64,000 bases of DNA. It comes from Actinophytocola sp050699935. Lineage in GTDB: Bacteria > Actinomycetota > Actinomycetes > Mycobacteriales > Pseudonocardiaceae. The first letter of the stretch is position 1. Every line of letters begins with the position of its first letter. The stretch is taken from the NCBI RefSeq assembly GCF_050699935.1, contig NZ_JBOHGB010000010.1:1-64000 (forward strand). The letters run 5' to 3'. The notes beneath the pieces are model-generated. The model searched no databases and had not been told where the DNA came from. It worked only from the letters and a program-made list of their open reading frames with translations. The position numbers were made by a program, and so were the translations under genes. Below, one piece after another: positions 39,909 through 49,800 of the stretch.

Positions 39909-42108
39909 GGTGGGCCCCGATCGGGAGTTCGGCGTGCACCTTGGTGCCCGTGCCGGGGCTGCTGTCCACCTGTACGTGGCCACCGAGGGCCTCCACCCGG
40001 TCCCGCAGGTTGGTCAGCCCGTTGCCGTTGGCCTTGGCCGACGTGAAACCGACGCCGTCGTCACGCACCCGCACCACCACCTTTCCATCCTTTGTGGACA
40101 ATCGGACGCCGGCCGTGCGCGCTGCGGCGTGTTTGACCACGTTGGTCAGTGCCTCACAGATCACGAAATATGCCGCACCTTCGATCTCGGTGCCGAGTCG
40201 CTGGTCGTACAGCGCCGGCTCGGCGTGCACACGCACGTTCAGTGGCATGCGGTCGGCTCGTGCCTGCACGGCGGCGACCAGTCCTTGGTCGCTGAGCACC
40301 GGTGGATGGACGCCGTGGGCGAGCTCGCGGAGGTCGGTGAGCAGTCCCTGGGCGTCGCGCTGCAGTTCGTCGAGCACCTCGTCGGTGGACCGGTCGCCGC
40401 GGTCGAGTTGGTTGCGGGCCAGCCGCAGCTTCATGATCAGGGCGACGACGTGCTGCTGGGCGCCGTCGTGGATGTTTCGCTCGATGCGGCGGCGCTCGGT
40501 GTCCTGTGCGGCGACGATCCTGCTCCTGGACCGAGCCAGCTCGTTGACCTGCTCGCCGAGTTGGGTGGTGAGCTGGGCGTTGGCGATCGCGGTGGCCGCC
40601 TGACCGGCCAGCGTGTCCAGCAGTTCTCGGTCTCCGGGCTGGTAGCCGCCGTCCTTGGGCCCGCATTCGATATGACCGACGACCTCGCCGCCTCGTTCGA
40701 GCCCGACCCGCAGCGCCGCGTCGCCGGAGCCGGACACCGTCCCGGCCACGACATCCACGCCGGGCAAGGTCACCCGCACCCACGGGGCCGCCAGCCCACG
40801 CCGCACCGTGTCGGCCAGATGCGGCAGCAGCTCGCCCAGCGCGACGGTCTGCTCGAGGCTCGCGCCGAACGTGGTGAGCAGCTTGTAGCGGTTCACCCGC
40901 TCACCGAACACCAGCCGGTCGGCCAGCCGCTCGAGCCGGCGGCGCAGCGGCTGGAACACGACGGCCGCGACGATCGTCAACACCACGGCCAGCTCCACCG
41001 GAATGGTGTCGCCCAGGGCCAGCCCGGGGGCGGCGGCCAACCCGAGGTACACCGCCGCGATGCCCAGCGACAACGCGCCGTACACCACCGACCGGCGGAT
41101 CACCAGGTCGATGTCGTACAGCCGGTGCCGCAGGATCGCTACCACGATGATCACCGGGGTCAGGGACATCAGTACGGCCAGCACACCGGACAGCAGCTGC
41201 AGCCAGACCGGGTTCTCCGGCCCGTGCCGGGGTGTCAGCAGGAAGTGCGCCATATAGAGGGGGCTGATCGCGGCCAGCAGGTAAGCCACCAGCCGCATTC
41301 GTACCCGCTGCGCCTGGTCGGCACGAAGGAAGCGGGCGGCGAGGATCGCGACCAGGAGCAGGCCGCCGAGCTGGCCGGACAGCAACCATTCCAGCGGTTC
41401 GGCCAGCCAGTGCAGCCACGGCACCGCGAACGGACTGGCCATCCGTGGTGCATCCTCGAGCAGATGGGGCGCGAGCAGGTAGGTCATGGGCAACAAGGTG
41501 GGGCTGGCCAGCAACAGCAGCGGCGGCACAGCCACGTGCAGCCGTATCACCCACAACCCCCAGCGTTGCCACGGGCGCTCGATCGTCCCATCCGGAAACG
41601 ACGCCAGTGCCAGCGCATTTGCGGTCACGGCGACAACACCCGTGAGCTGTAGAGCCAGGTTCGCCCACCAGAACCACGGTTCCGGATCGCCGCGGCCGGC
41701 GGCGGCGCGGAGAAGTCCCGCGGCGGCGAGGTTGACCGAATACGCGCTGCCAGCGACCAGCATCCTGCGGGCCTGCGGATGGTCCGGGCGCTTGAGCGCG
41801 ACCCACGTCCCGACCAGATAGCCCGGCACCACACCGAAGACAAACCAGCCGAACGGGCCCAGCGCCTCGTGCGGGCCGTGCACGAAAGTCGCGTGCCGCT
41901 CAACGGTCGCGCGCCAGCCGGCGACGAGCAGCCCGACACCGCCGAGCGAGACCAGGGAGTAAAGGTTGACCCGCGACCACGTGGACACACCGGAATTGTC
42001 GACCGTGGCCGACCGGTTCGTCCACGAGGTGAACCTCGCCCCCACCACGGGGCTGTCCTCCAGTGTGTCGTGCGCCCGCACCGCGTTCCCGCCCGATCCG
42101 GACGTCAT
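39901..42108 (-). CDS. NarX/DesK-type sensor histidine kinase with large membrane domain
   Basis: 735 residues. About ten hydrophobic helices fill the first 400 residues, then a GAF-like region (about 430-540), the HisKA_3 box RRIERNIHDGAQQHVVAL with the phospho-His, and an HATPase_c domain ending in VRDDGVGF and GNGLTNLRDRVEALGG. The signal is probably sensed in or at the membrane. ATG 42108 has AGGGGTGA upstream; GTG 41988 is an alternative that would remove 40 poorly hydrophobic residues. Divergent from the cyclase-like gene with 73 bp between starts. Confidence 0.88.
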   Translation of the reverse strand: MTSGSGGNAVRAHDTLEDSPVVGARFTSWTNRSATVDNSGVSTWSRVNLYSLVSLGGVGLLVAGWRATVERHATFVHGPHEALGPFGWFVFGVVPGYLVGTWVALKRPDHPQARRMLVAGSAYSVNLAAAGLLRAAAGRGDPEPWFWWANLALQLTGVVAVTANALALASFPDGTIERPWQRWGLWVIRLHVAVPPLLLLASPTLLPMTYLLAPHLLEDAPRMASPFAVPWLHWLAEPLEWLLSGQLGGLLLVAILAARFLRADQAQRVRMRLVAYLLAAISPLYMAHFLLTPRHGPENPVWLQLLSGVLAVLMSLTPVIIVVAILRHRLYDIDLVIRRSVVYGALSLGIAAVYLGLAAAPGLALGDTIPVELAVVLTIVAAVVFQPLRRRLERLADRLVFGERVNRYKLLTTFGASLEQTVALGELLPHLADTVRRGLAAPWVRVTLPGVDVVAGTVSGSGDAALRVGLERGGEVVGHIECGPKDGGYQPGDRELLDTLAGQAATAIANAQLTTQLGEQVNELARSRSRIVAAQDTERRRIERNIHDGAQQHVVALIMKLRLARNQLDRGDRSTDEVLDELQRDAQGLLTDLRELAHGVHPPVLSDQGLVAAVQARADRMPLNVRVHAEPALYDQRLGTEIEGAAYFVICEALTNVVKHAAARTAGVRLSTKDGKVVVRVRDDGVGFTSAKANGNGLTNLRDRVEALGGHVQVDSSPGTGTKVHAELPIGAHHG

Positions 42109-42181
42109 TAGCGTCACCCCTATGCAACGGCGCACGTCACCAACCAGTACGACACCGCCAACAGGTCGCTGGAGGTGGGAG

Positions 42182-42910
42182 ATGGCTGTGCGACAAGGGA
42201 GTTCGCGGCTTCTCCTCGCCGCGTCGGCCCTTCGGGGTCGTGGGCGGCTGACCGGTCGTCGTCCGGATCGCGACCGGATTCCGACGCTGGCCGATCCGGA
42301 GTATTGGTCGATCGTCGTCATCGACATGGCCGGCTCGGGCCGGTGGGACGACCGTGCTCAACTACACGCACGGGCAGCGCTCGACGAGCTGGTCCGGGCC
42401 GCCTTTCGTGCCGCGGACATCGCCTGGCACACACTCGTGGTCGAGGACCGCGGCGATGGCATGATCATGCTCGTCCCGGCCGCGGTATCCAAAGTAGACA
42501 TTTTCGACCCGGTGGTTCCGTCACTCTGCGCCGCCCTGCGCGAACACAACTCGACGACCGGCCGGGCTCCGCGCATCAGGTTGCGGGTCGCGGTACACGC
42601 CGGCGAGGTGCTCCGCGGCCGCTTCGGCTGGGTCGGTACGGACCTGAACCTGACCTGCCGACTGGTCAACAGCCAACCGCTCTACCGGGAGCTCGTGCGC
42701 CGTCCACATGCCGACCTGGTTCTCGTCGTCTCCGACATGATCCACCAAACCGTTGTGCGGCACGGCCATCGCGGCATCGACCCGTCCAGATACACGCCCG
42801 TCCACGTCATGGCCAAGGAAGTCGACACTCGGGCCTGGGTCCACACTCCGGGCACAATGACAACCAGCCGAACCCAAAGGCTCACCCAGCGATTCCGCGG
42901 TCACCAGTGA
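42182..42910 (+). CDS. Class III nucleotidyl cyclase-like protein
   Basis: 242 residues. The pattern fits the adenylate/guanylate cyclase fold: VVIDMAGSG (first metal Asp), DRGDGMIMLVP (second metal region), HAGEVLRGRFGWVG and LNLTCRLVNS (the nucleotide/transition-state helix, where active enzymes usually have N-x-A-x-R). The base-specifying residues are not obvious, so it may be a degenerate sensor. No membrane segment. ATG 42182 has GGAGG six bases upstream. Confidence 0.65.
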   Translation: MAVRQGSSRLLLAASALRGRGRLTGRRPDRDRIPTLADPEYWSIVVIDMAGSGRWDDRAQLHARAALDELVRAAFRAADIAWHTLVVEDRGDGMIMLVPAAVSKVDIFDPVVPSLCAALREHNSTTGRAPRIRLRVAVHAGEVLRGRFGWVGTDLNLTCRLVNSQPLYRELVRRPHADLVLVVSDMIHQTVVRHGHRGIDPSRYTPVHVMAKEVDTRAWVHTPGTMTTSRTQRLTQRFRGHQ

Positions 42911-42996
42911 GGTCCTCCGCGATGCGGTCGGCGATGCTCGCGCGGCCGAAGCTGTCGCGGCGGTACCGGGTCGTCCGACCGTGTCTACTTTCGACA

Positions 42997-43977
42997 CTAC
43001 AAGTGCGACGCCTGGTTCACGGCGGCGAGGAGGGATCGTGCGGCATCCGTGGCGGTGTAGAGCACGTTGTGGCCGTCCTGGCGGCGGGTGACCAGGCCGT
43101 CTGAGCAGAGACGGTTCAGGTGGTAGGACACCGTGGCGGGGCTGAGCTGATGCCGGGTGGCCAGTTCCGAGGTCGACCGTGGTGGGTCGAGGTCCGCCAG
43201 CAGTGCGACCCGGCGGGCGCCCAGCACCGATGCGCCCAGCACTTGGGATGGGGACGACCAGACGGCGCCTCGGCCGCGGGCGGGGTAGCCCAGCAGGACG
43301 TCTGTGGGAGTTCCGTTCCACACGGCGGGCCACGGCAGGAACACTGACGGCGTCAGGACCGGGCCGGGCGCCGCTTCCAGCGTCAGGTCGTGGGTGGTCT
43401 GTCTCGTCAGCCGCGTGCCGTCCCAGTGCAGGGTCGGGTGCAGGTCACCGAGGATCTCGGCGAAGCCGAGCCGCGCGGCGCGGGCGGCGCGGTGCCGGAC
43501 GTCCTCATCGAGAACCCGCCGCAGCGCCGGCCACGAGTCGGCGAGCGTGGCTTGCCAGCAGCGGTGCAGTTGCTCCGCCGCGGTCTCGGCGACGGCGCGC
43601 TCGCCGCCGCGGTCGAGCACACGGGCGACCGCGTTCGGCAGCGGGTCGGACGGGAAAGCCCTCGTCAGGTGTCGCCGCACGGTGTCGGCCGGCGTGGTCG
43701 CGACCGCGGCCAGGTCGTCGTCCAGCGTCGGTTCGTAGGTAGCGGGCAGGGGCACCAGGAAGTCCGGCACGTAGGCGGAATCGTGTTCGACCAGGGCGTG
43801 GATCAGCGACACCTCGTCAACGTCGAGGCGATGGCGAGTGGTGTCGACCCACCGCCGGGCGAAGGGTGCTCGGCTGGGGTGGGTCAACACTTCCAGCGCG
43901 CAGGACAGCTCCGCGAGCCGGGACAGGGCGAACCGGGAGCGGGTCAGCTGTCCGGGATCGACCCACACGGTCAGCAT
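42997..43977 (-). CDS. ArsR-type winged-helix regulator with long N-terminal domain
   Basis: 326 residues. The last 80 residues form an ArsR winged helix (ALLADLDPPRSTSELATRHQ, LSPATVSYHLNRLCSDGLV, RRQDGHNVLY). The first ~240 residues match the layout of actinomycete DUF5937-type regulators and have no metal-binding Cys cluster. ATG 43977 starts MLTVWVDPGQL, a conserved beginning. Divergent from the metallo-beta-lactamase gene with 112 bp between, so regulation of that gene is likely. Confidence 0.82.
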   Translation of the reverse strand: MLTVWVDPGQLTRSRFALSRLAELSCALEVLTHPSRAPFARRWVDTTRHRLDVDEVSLIHALVEHDSAYVPDFLVPLPATYEPTLDDDLAAVATTPADTVRRHLTRAFPSDPLPNAVARVLDRGGERAVAETAAEQLHRCWQATLADSWPALRRVLDEDVRHRAARAARLGFAEILGDLHPTLHWDGTRLTRQTTHDLTLEAAPGPVLTPSVFLPWPAVWNGTPTDVLLGYPARGRGAVWSSPSQVLGASVLGARRVALLADLDPPRSTSELATRHQLSPATVSYHLNRLCSDGLVTRRQDGHNVLYTATDAARSLLAAVNQASHL

Positions 43978-44089
43978 GACCGAGCTCCCTGGGGATTCGA
44001 TGTTCTTCGAATCGCTCGCACCGGCCCAGCACCCCTGATCGACTCTTCGCACCGGAGTATCGCAGACGGCACGAGGAGGGAGTCGAACC

Positions 44090-45031
44090 ATGAACGGTGT
44101 GCGAAGGCGTACGTTGCTGCTCGGCGGCATGACCGTGGGACTGGCCGTGGCTGGAGGTGGCATGTCCGCCGCCGCGTCCGCACCGCTGTCCGGGCAGGCG
44201 ACCATGCGGGTCGGCCGGTTTGAGATCGTCGCGCTGCTCGACGCCAGCGGTCCCTTCTTCCGCACCGCCGGTGAGGCGTTCACCGGGGCCACCGGACGGG
44301 ACTGGGCGCGCGCCCGGCGGGTCGACCCGGACGCCTTCGGCCCGGGCGACGCCTGGAACCTGGACTTCCGGTGCTTCGCGATTCGCCTTCCCGCCGGTGG
44401 CGTCGCGCTCGTCGACGCCGGGGTCGGACCGGCCGGCAGCCCGGCGTCCGCGTGGGCGCCGGTGCCGGGGCATCTTCTGGAACGCCTGGCAGAGGCGGGC
44501 ATCGACCGCGCGGAGGTCCGGCTGGTGGTGCTGACCCATCTGCACGAGGACCACTTCGGCTGGTCGGTGTCACCGGACGGAGTGCCATATTTCCCGAACG
44601 CCCGGTACGTGATCCAGCGGAGGGAGATCCGTGCCCTGGAGGAAGCCGGCGACGAGGTCGTGCTGCCCTACGTCGTAGAGCCGTTGCGACGCAGCGGGCA
44701 GCTGGATCGGGTGGACGGTGAGGTATGCCTCGCACGTGGCGGCGCCGGCACCGTGTCCACGATCCCGACGCCCGGCCACACCCCGGGCCACCAGTCCGTT
44801 CTGGTGCGCGAGCCGTGGCGGCAGATCGTCATCACCGGCGATGTCCTCGTGCACGCCGTGCAGCTGGTCGCCCCCGGCGTCGGCTACGAGTTCGAGTCGG
44901 ACCAAGAAACCGCACGCCACACCCGACGGGCACTGCTCGACGAAGCGGACCGGATGCCGACCTGGCTGGCGACCGCACACCTCACCACGCCCTTCGTCTG
45001 GGCGAACGGGCACGTGGGCCTGAAGCGCTGA
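44090..45031 (+). CDS. Secreted metallo-beta-lactamase-fold hydrolase with Tat signal
   Basis: 313 residues. The N-terminus RRRTLLLGGMTVGLAVAGGG is a twin-arginine signal peptide with cleavage after an AAASA stretch. THLHEDHFGW holds the zinc motif HxHxDH; PTPGHTPGHQ supplies the next His and ITGDVLVH the bridging Asp. Quorum-quenching lactonases and related hydrolases share this set. Substrate unknown. ATG 44090 follows GGAGGGAG. Confidence 0.9.
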   Translation: MNGVRRRTLLLGGMTVGLAVAGGGMSAAASAPLSGQATMRVGRFEIVALLDASGPFFRTAGEAFTGATGRDWARARRVDPDAFGPGDAWNLDFRCFAIRLPAGGVALVDAGVGPAGSPASAWAPVPGHLLERLAEAGIDRAEVRLVVLTHLHEDHFGWSVSPDGVPYFPNARYVIQRREIRALEEAGDEVVLPYVVEPLRRSGQLDRVDGEVCLARGGAGTVSTIPTPGHTPGHQSVLVREPWRQIVITGDVLVHAVQLVAPGVGYEFESDQETARHTRRALLDEADRMPTWLATAHLTTPFVWANGHVGLKR

Positions 45032-45271
45032 GCGGGATCGGACCCTGTGCCCCGGCACAGGGTCGATCTCCTTGCCGGCGAAGGGCGCCACAAGACCGGG
45101 AATCCCGTGCTCGGGCACAGAGCGTCGCGCCGGATACGGCGTTGGCCTCGACGCATGGCGGCACTGCCACTGGCTGGCAACGACGCGAGCATGGGGGAGA
45201 CTGCCGCGCTGCGTGGCTTTGTCGCGGCATATCCGCGCTCATGGTGCACCGTCGTACCCGTCTGTGCTCCA

Positions 45272-45670
45272 TCACGGTCGTGGAGCCCAGGCGGCGATTT
45301 CGGCGATGGCGTCGAGCATCTCGTCGTTGAATTGGCCGGTGCCGTAGGTGTCGCTGATGTCCCGGAACCTGCGGGCGGCAGTCCTGCCACGGAACTCCAC
45401 CCACGAGACCGCGAGCACGGCGATGTTCCCGTCGCCAAGAGCGAAGAGCATCCGGTTGAGCCGCTGGCACGGTGTGCGCGCCAAGAACTCTCGCACCTGA
45501 CCGACGGAGTGCGTGACGCATTCCGCGTACTGTTCGGCGTGGTTCTTGAGGGAGCGTAGGCACATGCGTCGCCAGGCGGCGAGCGCCGCCGCCCTGGCGA
45601 CAACGACTTGCGCACCTTTGCGCGGACCGGGATCAGAACCCCCACCGGCACCACCGATTCGTCTACTCAC
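45272..45670 (-). CDS. Conserved-looking small protein, unknown function
   Basis: 132 residues, no family named. Helical N-terminal part (AAWRRMCLRSLKNHAEQYAE, then VGQVREFLARTPCQRLNRML) followed by FALGDGNIAVLAVSWVEF and a second helical part. Good codon bias supports coding. GTG 45670 was taken as start because a Gly/Pro-rich linker begins there; the frame is open a further 102 bases. Confidence 0.55.
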   Translation of the reverse strand: MSRRIGGAGGGSDPGPRKGAQVVVARAAALAAWRRMCLRSLKNHAEQYAECVTHSVGQVREFLARTPCQRLNRMLFALGDGNIAVLAVSWVEFRGRTAARRFRDISDTYGTGQFNDEMLDAIAEIAAWAPRP

Positions 45671-45995
45671 GTCAAAGAAACCCTCGAACGGCCTATTCAG
45701 GGCACGCGGGTCTGATGGACCAGTTGGGTTCTTCGAGCCAGTGCTGGATGACGTCGCGGTTGAGTTTGGCATATCATTAGTTGGCTATTTCGTCGAGTGC
45801 GATGCAGCAGCGGCAACGGGGTTCTCCCTGGTCGCCGCCCGGCCGTACGACGACCTGACCGGTGGCGCCATCCTCCCCAGCCCCGACGACCTGACGGGTG
45901 CGAGACCCGACGACTCGTCGATAACGGCCGCACGGTGCCGCGACTCGTCGTAAAGTCGGACATCGCAAGCGTGAATCAACCGTGTGGGAGCTTCG
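45671..45995. other. Intergenic region before the toxin locus
   Basis: 325 bp without a gene. Near 45905-45950 the decamer CGACTCGTCG occurs twice, within GACGACTCGTCG and GCGACTCGTCG. GGGAG precedes ATG 45996. Promoter of the YbaB-RHS operon expected here. Confidence 0.4.
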
Positions 45996-46535
45996 ATGTC
46001 CGATCCGCTGTCGGCCACCGAGCGGATGGTCGACGACTGGCAGCGCGGCGCCAACCAGAAGGCGGAACGGTTCCAGCAGCTGGCCGACCGGGTTGAGCAG
46101 GTCAGCATCACCGAGTCGGTCGCCGGTGGCGCGGTAAGTGTGACCGTCGGGCACAACGGGCTGCCGACCGACGTGAGCATGACCGAGCGGGTCCGGCAGA
46201 TGAGCCCGGACGAGATCGCGGCCAACGTCATGGCCGCGATCCGCAAGGCCCAGTCGCGGTACCCGGAACGGCTGGCGGAGATCGTCGCCGACACGGTGGG
46301 GGAGGACGACCCGGCCTCGCAGCACATCATGGCCAAAGCACACGAAACCTTTCCGCCGCCCGAGGAGTCGGAGGAGGAACCGACCGAGGACGAGCCGCTG
46401 CGGTTCTCCGACGGCGACACCGAGGACACCGGCGGTGACCAGCCGCCACCACCCCGACGCTCGCCGCCGCGGCGGCCCATGCCCGGGCAGGTCGAGGACG
46501 ACGAAGACGACGACGGGTCGATCTTCCGAGGCTGA
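45996..46535 (+). CDS. YbaB/EbfC-family DNA-binding-like protein
   Basis: 179 residues. Residues 1-110 have the YbaB layout (WQRGANQKAERFQQLADRV ... VSVTVGHNGLPTDVSM ... MAAIRKAQSRYPERLAEIV). The tail is acidic and Pro-rich and ends in DDGSIFRG. In actinomycetes such proteins are encoded just ahead of type VII secretion substrates and may help fold or guide them. It is followed by the EspC-like gene after 11 bp. Confidence 0.85.
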   Translation: MSDPLSATERMVDDWQRGANQKAERFQQLADRVEQVSITESVAGGAVSVTVGHNGLPTDVSMTERVRQMSPDEIAANVMAAIRKAQSRYPERLAEIVADTVGEDDPASQHIMAKAHETFPPPEESEEEPTEDEPLRFSDGDTEDTGGDQPPPPRRSPPRRPMPGQVEDDEDDDGSIFRG

Positions 46536-46546
46536 GGGGGCAGAGG

Positions 46547-46858
46547 GTGGACGGCTACGAGGTTCTCCCCGACGAGTTGGCCACGCACGCGGGCAAGCTC
46601 GACGGGTTCGTCGAGCGGTTCCGTACGGCCCGGGACGCGGCCAACCAGGTCACGATGAACAACGAGGCGTTCGGGGTCATCTGTCAGCCGTTCGCGTTGC
46701 TGCTCCAGCCGTTCGAGGAGAAGGGCGTGTCAGCGCTGGAACAGGGGAGTGACGCGCTGAGCGACACCGCGCGGAAGGTCCGGGACACGGCCACCTCCTA
46801 CACCGGCACGGACACCGGCGAGGCCGCCGAGTTCCGCGGCATCGAGGGGGAGATGTAG
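46547..46858 (+). CDS. EspC/ESX-type secretion-associated small protein
   Basis: 103 residues, two long amphipathic helices (about 8-35 and 52-90) of the WXG100/EspC class. No classical WxG; the C-terminus has SYTGTDTGEAAEFRGIEGEM. It probably forms a dimer with the N-terminal part of the toxin and is exported with it. Stop and toxin start are adjacent (TAG 46856-46858, ATG 46859). Confidence 0.8.
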   Translation: MDGYEVLPDELATHAGKLDGFVERFRTARDAANQVTMNNEAFGVICQPFALLLQPFEEKGVSALEQGSDALSDTARKVRDTATSYTGTDTGEAAEFRGIEGEM

Positions 46859-49800
46859 ATGCCGGAGGGGAACCCGCTCGTCGCCGCGCCGGTCGAGACG
46901 ACCAACGCGGCCACCGGGATCGGTATCGCCGAGTCGGCGATGGACCTCGCCAACGGGGTGTCGGACGGATCGTGGGTGGAGGCGGGGCTGGGCGCCGCCG
47001 GCGTGGGCCTCGAGGTCCTGTCCATGGTGATCGACCCGGTCGGCACGTTGCTGTCCTACGGGGTCGGCTGGATCATCGAGCACTTCCAGCCGCTGAAGGA
47101 GGCACTGGACTGGCTGGCCGGTGACCCGCCGGAGATCCGGGCGTTCAGCGAGACGTGGGCGAACGTGGCCGAAGAGGTCAGCGCCATCACCCAGGAGTTC
47201 CTCAACGAGGTCAACTCCGGCACCTCCGGCTGGACCGGCCAGGCGGCCGACAGCTACCGCGCGCACGGCGCGGAGGTGGCCGACGCGCTCAGCGGCGCCT
47301 CCTCGCTGGCCGGCGGCATCTCCACCGGTGTCGCGATCATGGGCGAGGTCGTCGCCGCGGTCCGCGAGCTCGTGCGGGAGATCATCGCCGAGCTGGTCGG
47401 CCGGCTGATCGCGTGGGCCGCGGAGATCGCCGCGTCGCTGGGCTTCGCCACTCCGGTGGTCGTGGCGCAGGCGGTCTCCGCGATCACCAAGACGATCAAC
47501 ACGGTCTCCACCTTCATCCGCAAGCTGATCAAGACGATCGGCAACGTGTCGCCGCTGATCCGCAACGTCGTCACCAAGCTCGACGAGATCATCGGCAAGC
47601 TGTCGACACTGATGCGTGGTGCCGACGCCCCGTCGACCCCGAACGCGCCGAACGTCGCGCCCACCACCCCGTCCAGCATCCCGGATACGCCGACCACTCC
47701 GAGCGCCCCCACCACGCCTTCGAGCACTCCGGACGCCCCGACGACCAGAGGTCCGGACGGCCCGAGCTCCCCGGACAGTCCTGGCACGACCCCGAGCGGC
47801 ACGAGTTCCCCCGACACGACGACCTCCCCCAACGGGTCCAGCTCGCCGAGCAGCGTCGCGGACAACAACACCAACCCCAGCGCGAATTCCAGAACCAACG
47901 AGAGCACGCCCAGAGGCGGCGACCCGATCGACCTCGCGACCGGTCGGATGTTCCAGACGATGGTCGACTTCGAGCTTGCCGGCAAGCTACCGCTGACCTT
48001 TGTCCGCGCACACCGGTCGGACTACCGCGCCGGCAGGTGGTTCGGCGCGTCCTGGTCGTCCACTTTGGACCAGAAGGTCGAGGTCACCACGGACGCCGTG
48101 CACTTCGCCGCGGACGACGGCATGCTGCTGAAGTACCCGATCCCGGGCGAGATCGGCTCGGTGCTCCCGGTTCAGGGGACCCCGATGCCGTTGTCCCGCA
48201 CCGACGACGGTGGATTCACGATCAGCGCTGACGACCGGACGCTGCATTTCGCACCGCGAGCCGGTGTCCAGCTGCCGATATCCGCGATCAGCGACCGCAA
48301 CGGCAACCGGATCGACGTCGACTACGACGCCGACGGCGCACCGGTCCAAATCCGCCACTCCGGCGGCTACCGGATCGCCGTGCAGACCGAGTCGAGCCGG
48401 ATCAGCGCGTTGCGCCTGCTCGACCAGGACAGCGGTCCCGGCCTGCCGCTCGCTAACTACCGGTACGACGAAGCGGGCCGGCTCGTCGAGGTGGTCAACT
48501 CGTCGCGCCAGTCCATGCGGTTCGAGTACGACCAAGACGGTCGCATCACGCGGTGGGAAGACCGCAACGGCATGTGGTATCGGTTCGCCTACGACGCCGA
48601 GGGCCGGTGCGTCCGCGGTACGGGCCGGGACGGATGCCTGAGCTACACGTTCGAGTACGACGACCGGAACCGGATCACCCGGTCGACCAACTCGCTCGGC
48701 AACGTCACGACCTACCACCTCAACGACCAGTCGCAGATCGTGCGCGAGGTCGACCCGCTCGGCGACGAGACCCTGTTCGAGTGGGACGGCCACCATCGGC
48801 TGGTGTCCCGAACCGATCCACTCGGTCGCCGGTACGACTACACCTATGACGAGGCCGGCCACCTCGTCGTGAGCACTCGGCCGGACGGGACGAGGTCCAC
48901 AGCCGAGTACAACGATCTCGGCCTCCCGATCACCGTCGTCGACCCGGACGAAGCGGTGTGGCACCAGGAGTACGACGAGCGCGGCAACCTCACCGCGGTC
49001 GTCGACCCCACCCAGGGCAGGACGACATACACCTACGGCGAGAGCGGTCAGCTGCTCACGACCACCGACGTGACCGGCAGAATCCGTCGGTACCAGACCG
49101 ACGCAGCGGGGCTGCCGGTCGTGGTCACCACCGGAAAGGGCGCGACCACCCGGTTCGACCGCGACGCGTTCGGCAGAGTCTCGGCCATCACCGACCCGGT
49201 CGGCGGGGTCACCCGGTTCGGCTGGACCGTCGAGGGCCGGCCGGCGATGCGCGTCCTGCCCGACGGCGCCACCGAACGGTGGTCCTACGACGGGGAGGGC
49301 AACGCCAAGGAACGCGTCGACGCGATGGGCCGGGTCAGCAGGACCGAGATCAGTCACTTCGACTTGCCGGTCGCGCACACCGGTCCGGACGGCGCTCGCC
49401 TCGAGTTCGCCTATGACACCGAGCTGCGCGTCACCGCCGTCACCGACCCCCGGGGTCTGGTGTGGCGGTACTCCTACGACTCGGCGGGGCGGGTGGTCCG
49501 CGAGGTCGACTTCGACGGCCGCGAGCTCACCTACCGGTACGACGCGGCTGGGCAGGTCGTCGAGCGCACCAACGGCGCTGGCCAAACCGTGAGCTTCCGG
49601 AGGGACCCGTTCGGCCGGGTGGTGGAGCGGCGCGCAGGCGACGCGCTGACCAGCTTCGAGTATGACCCGGCCGGTCGGATGACGCGGGCGGTGAACGCCG
49701 ACGCCGAGCTGGTCTTCGAGCGCGACGCGTTCGGTCGGGTGGTCGCCGAAACCTGCAACGGCAGAACGGTCCGCTCCAGTTACGACGTCAGGGGCCGGCG

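Noticed and set aside
39871..41652. 593-codon open frame on the plus strand
   Set aside because: Antisense to the histidine kinase; composition is His/Gln/Gly-rich and matches no family.
42981..42997. GTGTC...GACAC inverted repeat behind the ArsR-type gene
   Set aside because: Only a 5-bp stem with a 7-nt loop; too weak to call a terminator or operator.
14828..48070. Recurrent GTGGACA/TGTCCAC words (for example near 14828, 19217, 38493, 40090, 48060)
   Set aside because: They occur inside genes and between them with no fixed spacing or strand; I cannot show enrichment without counting the genome.
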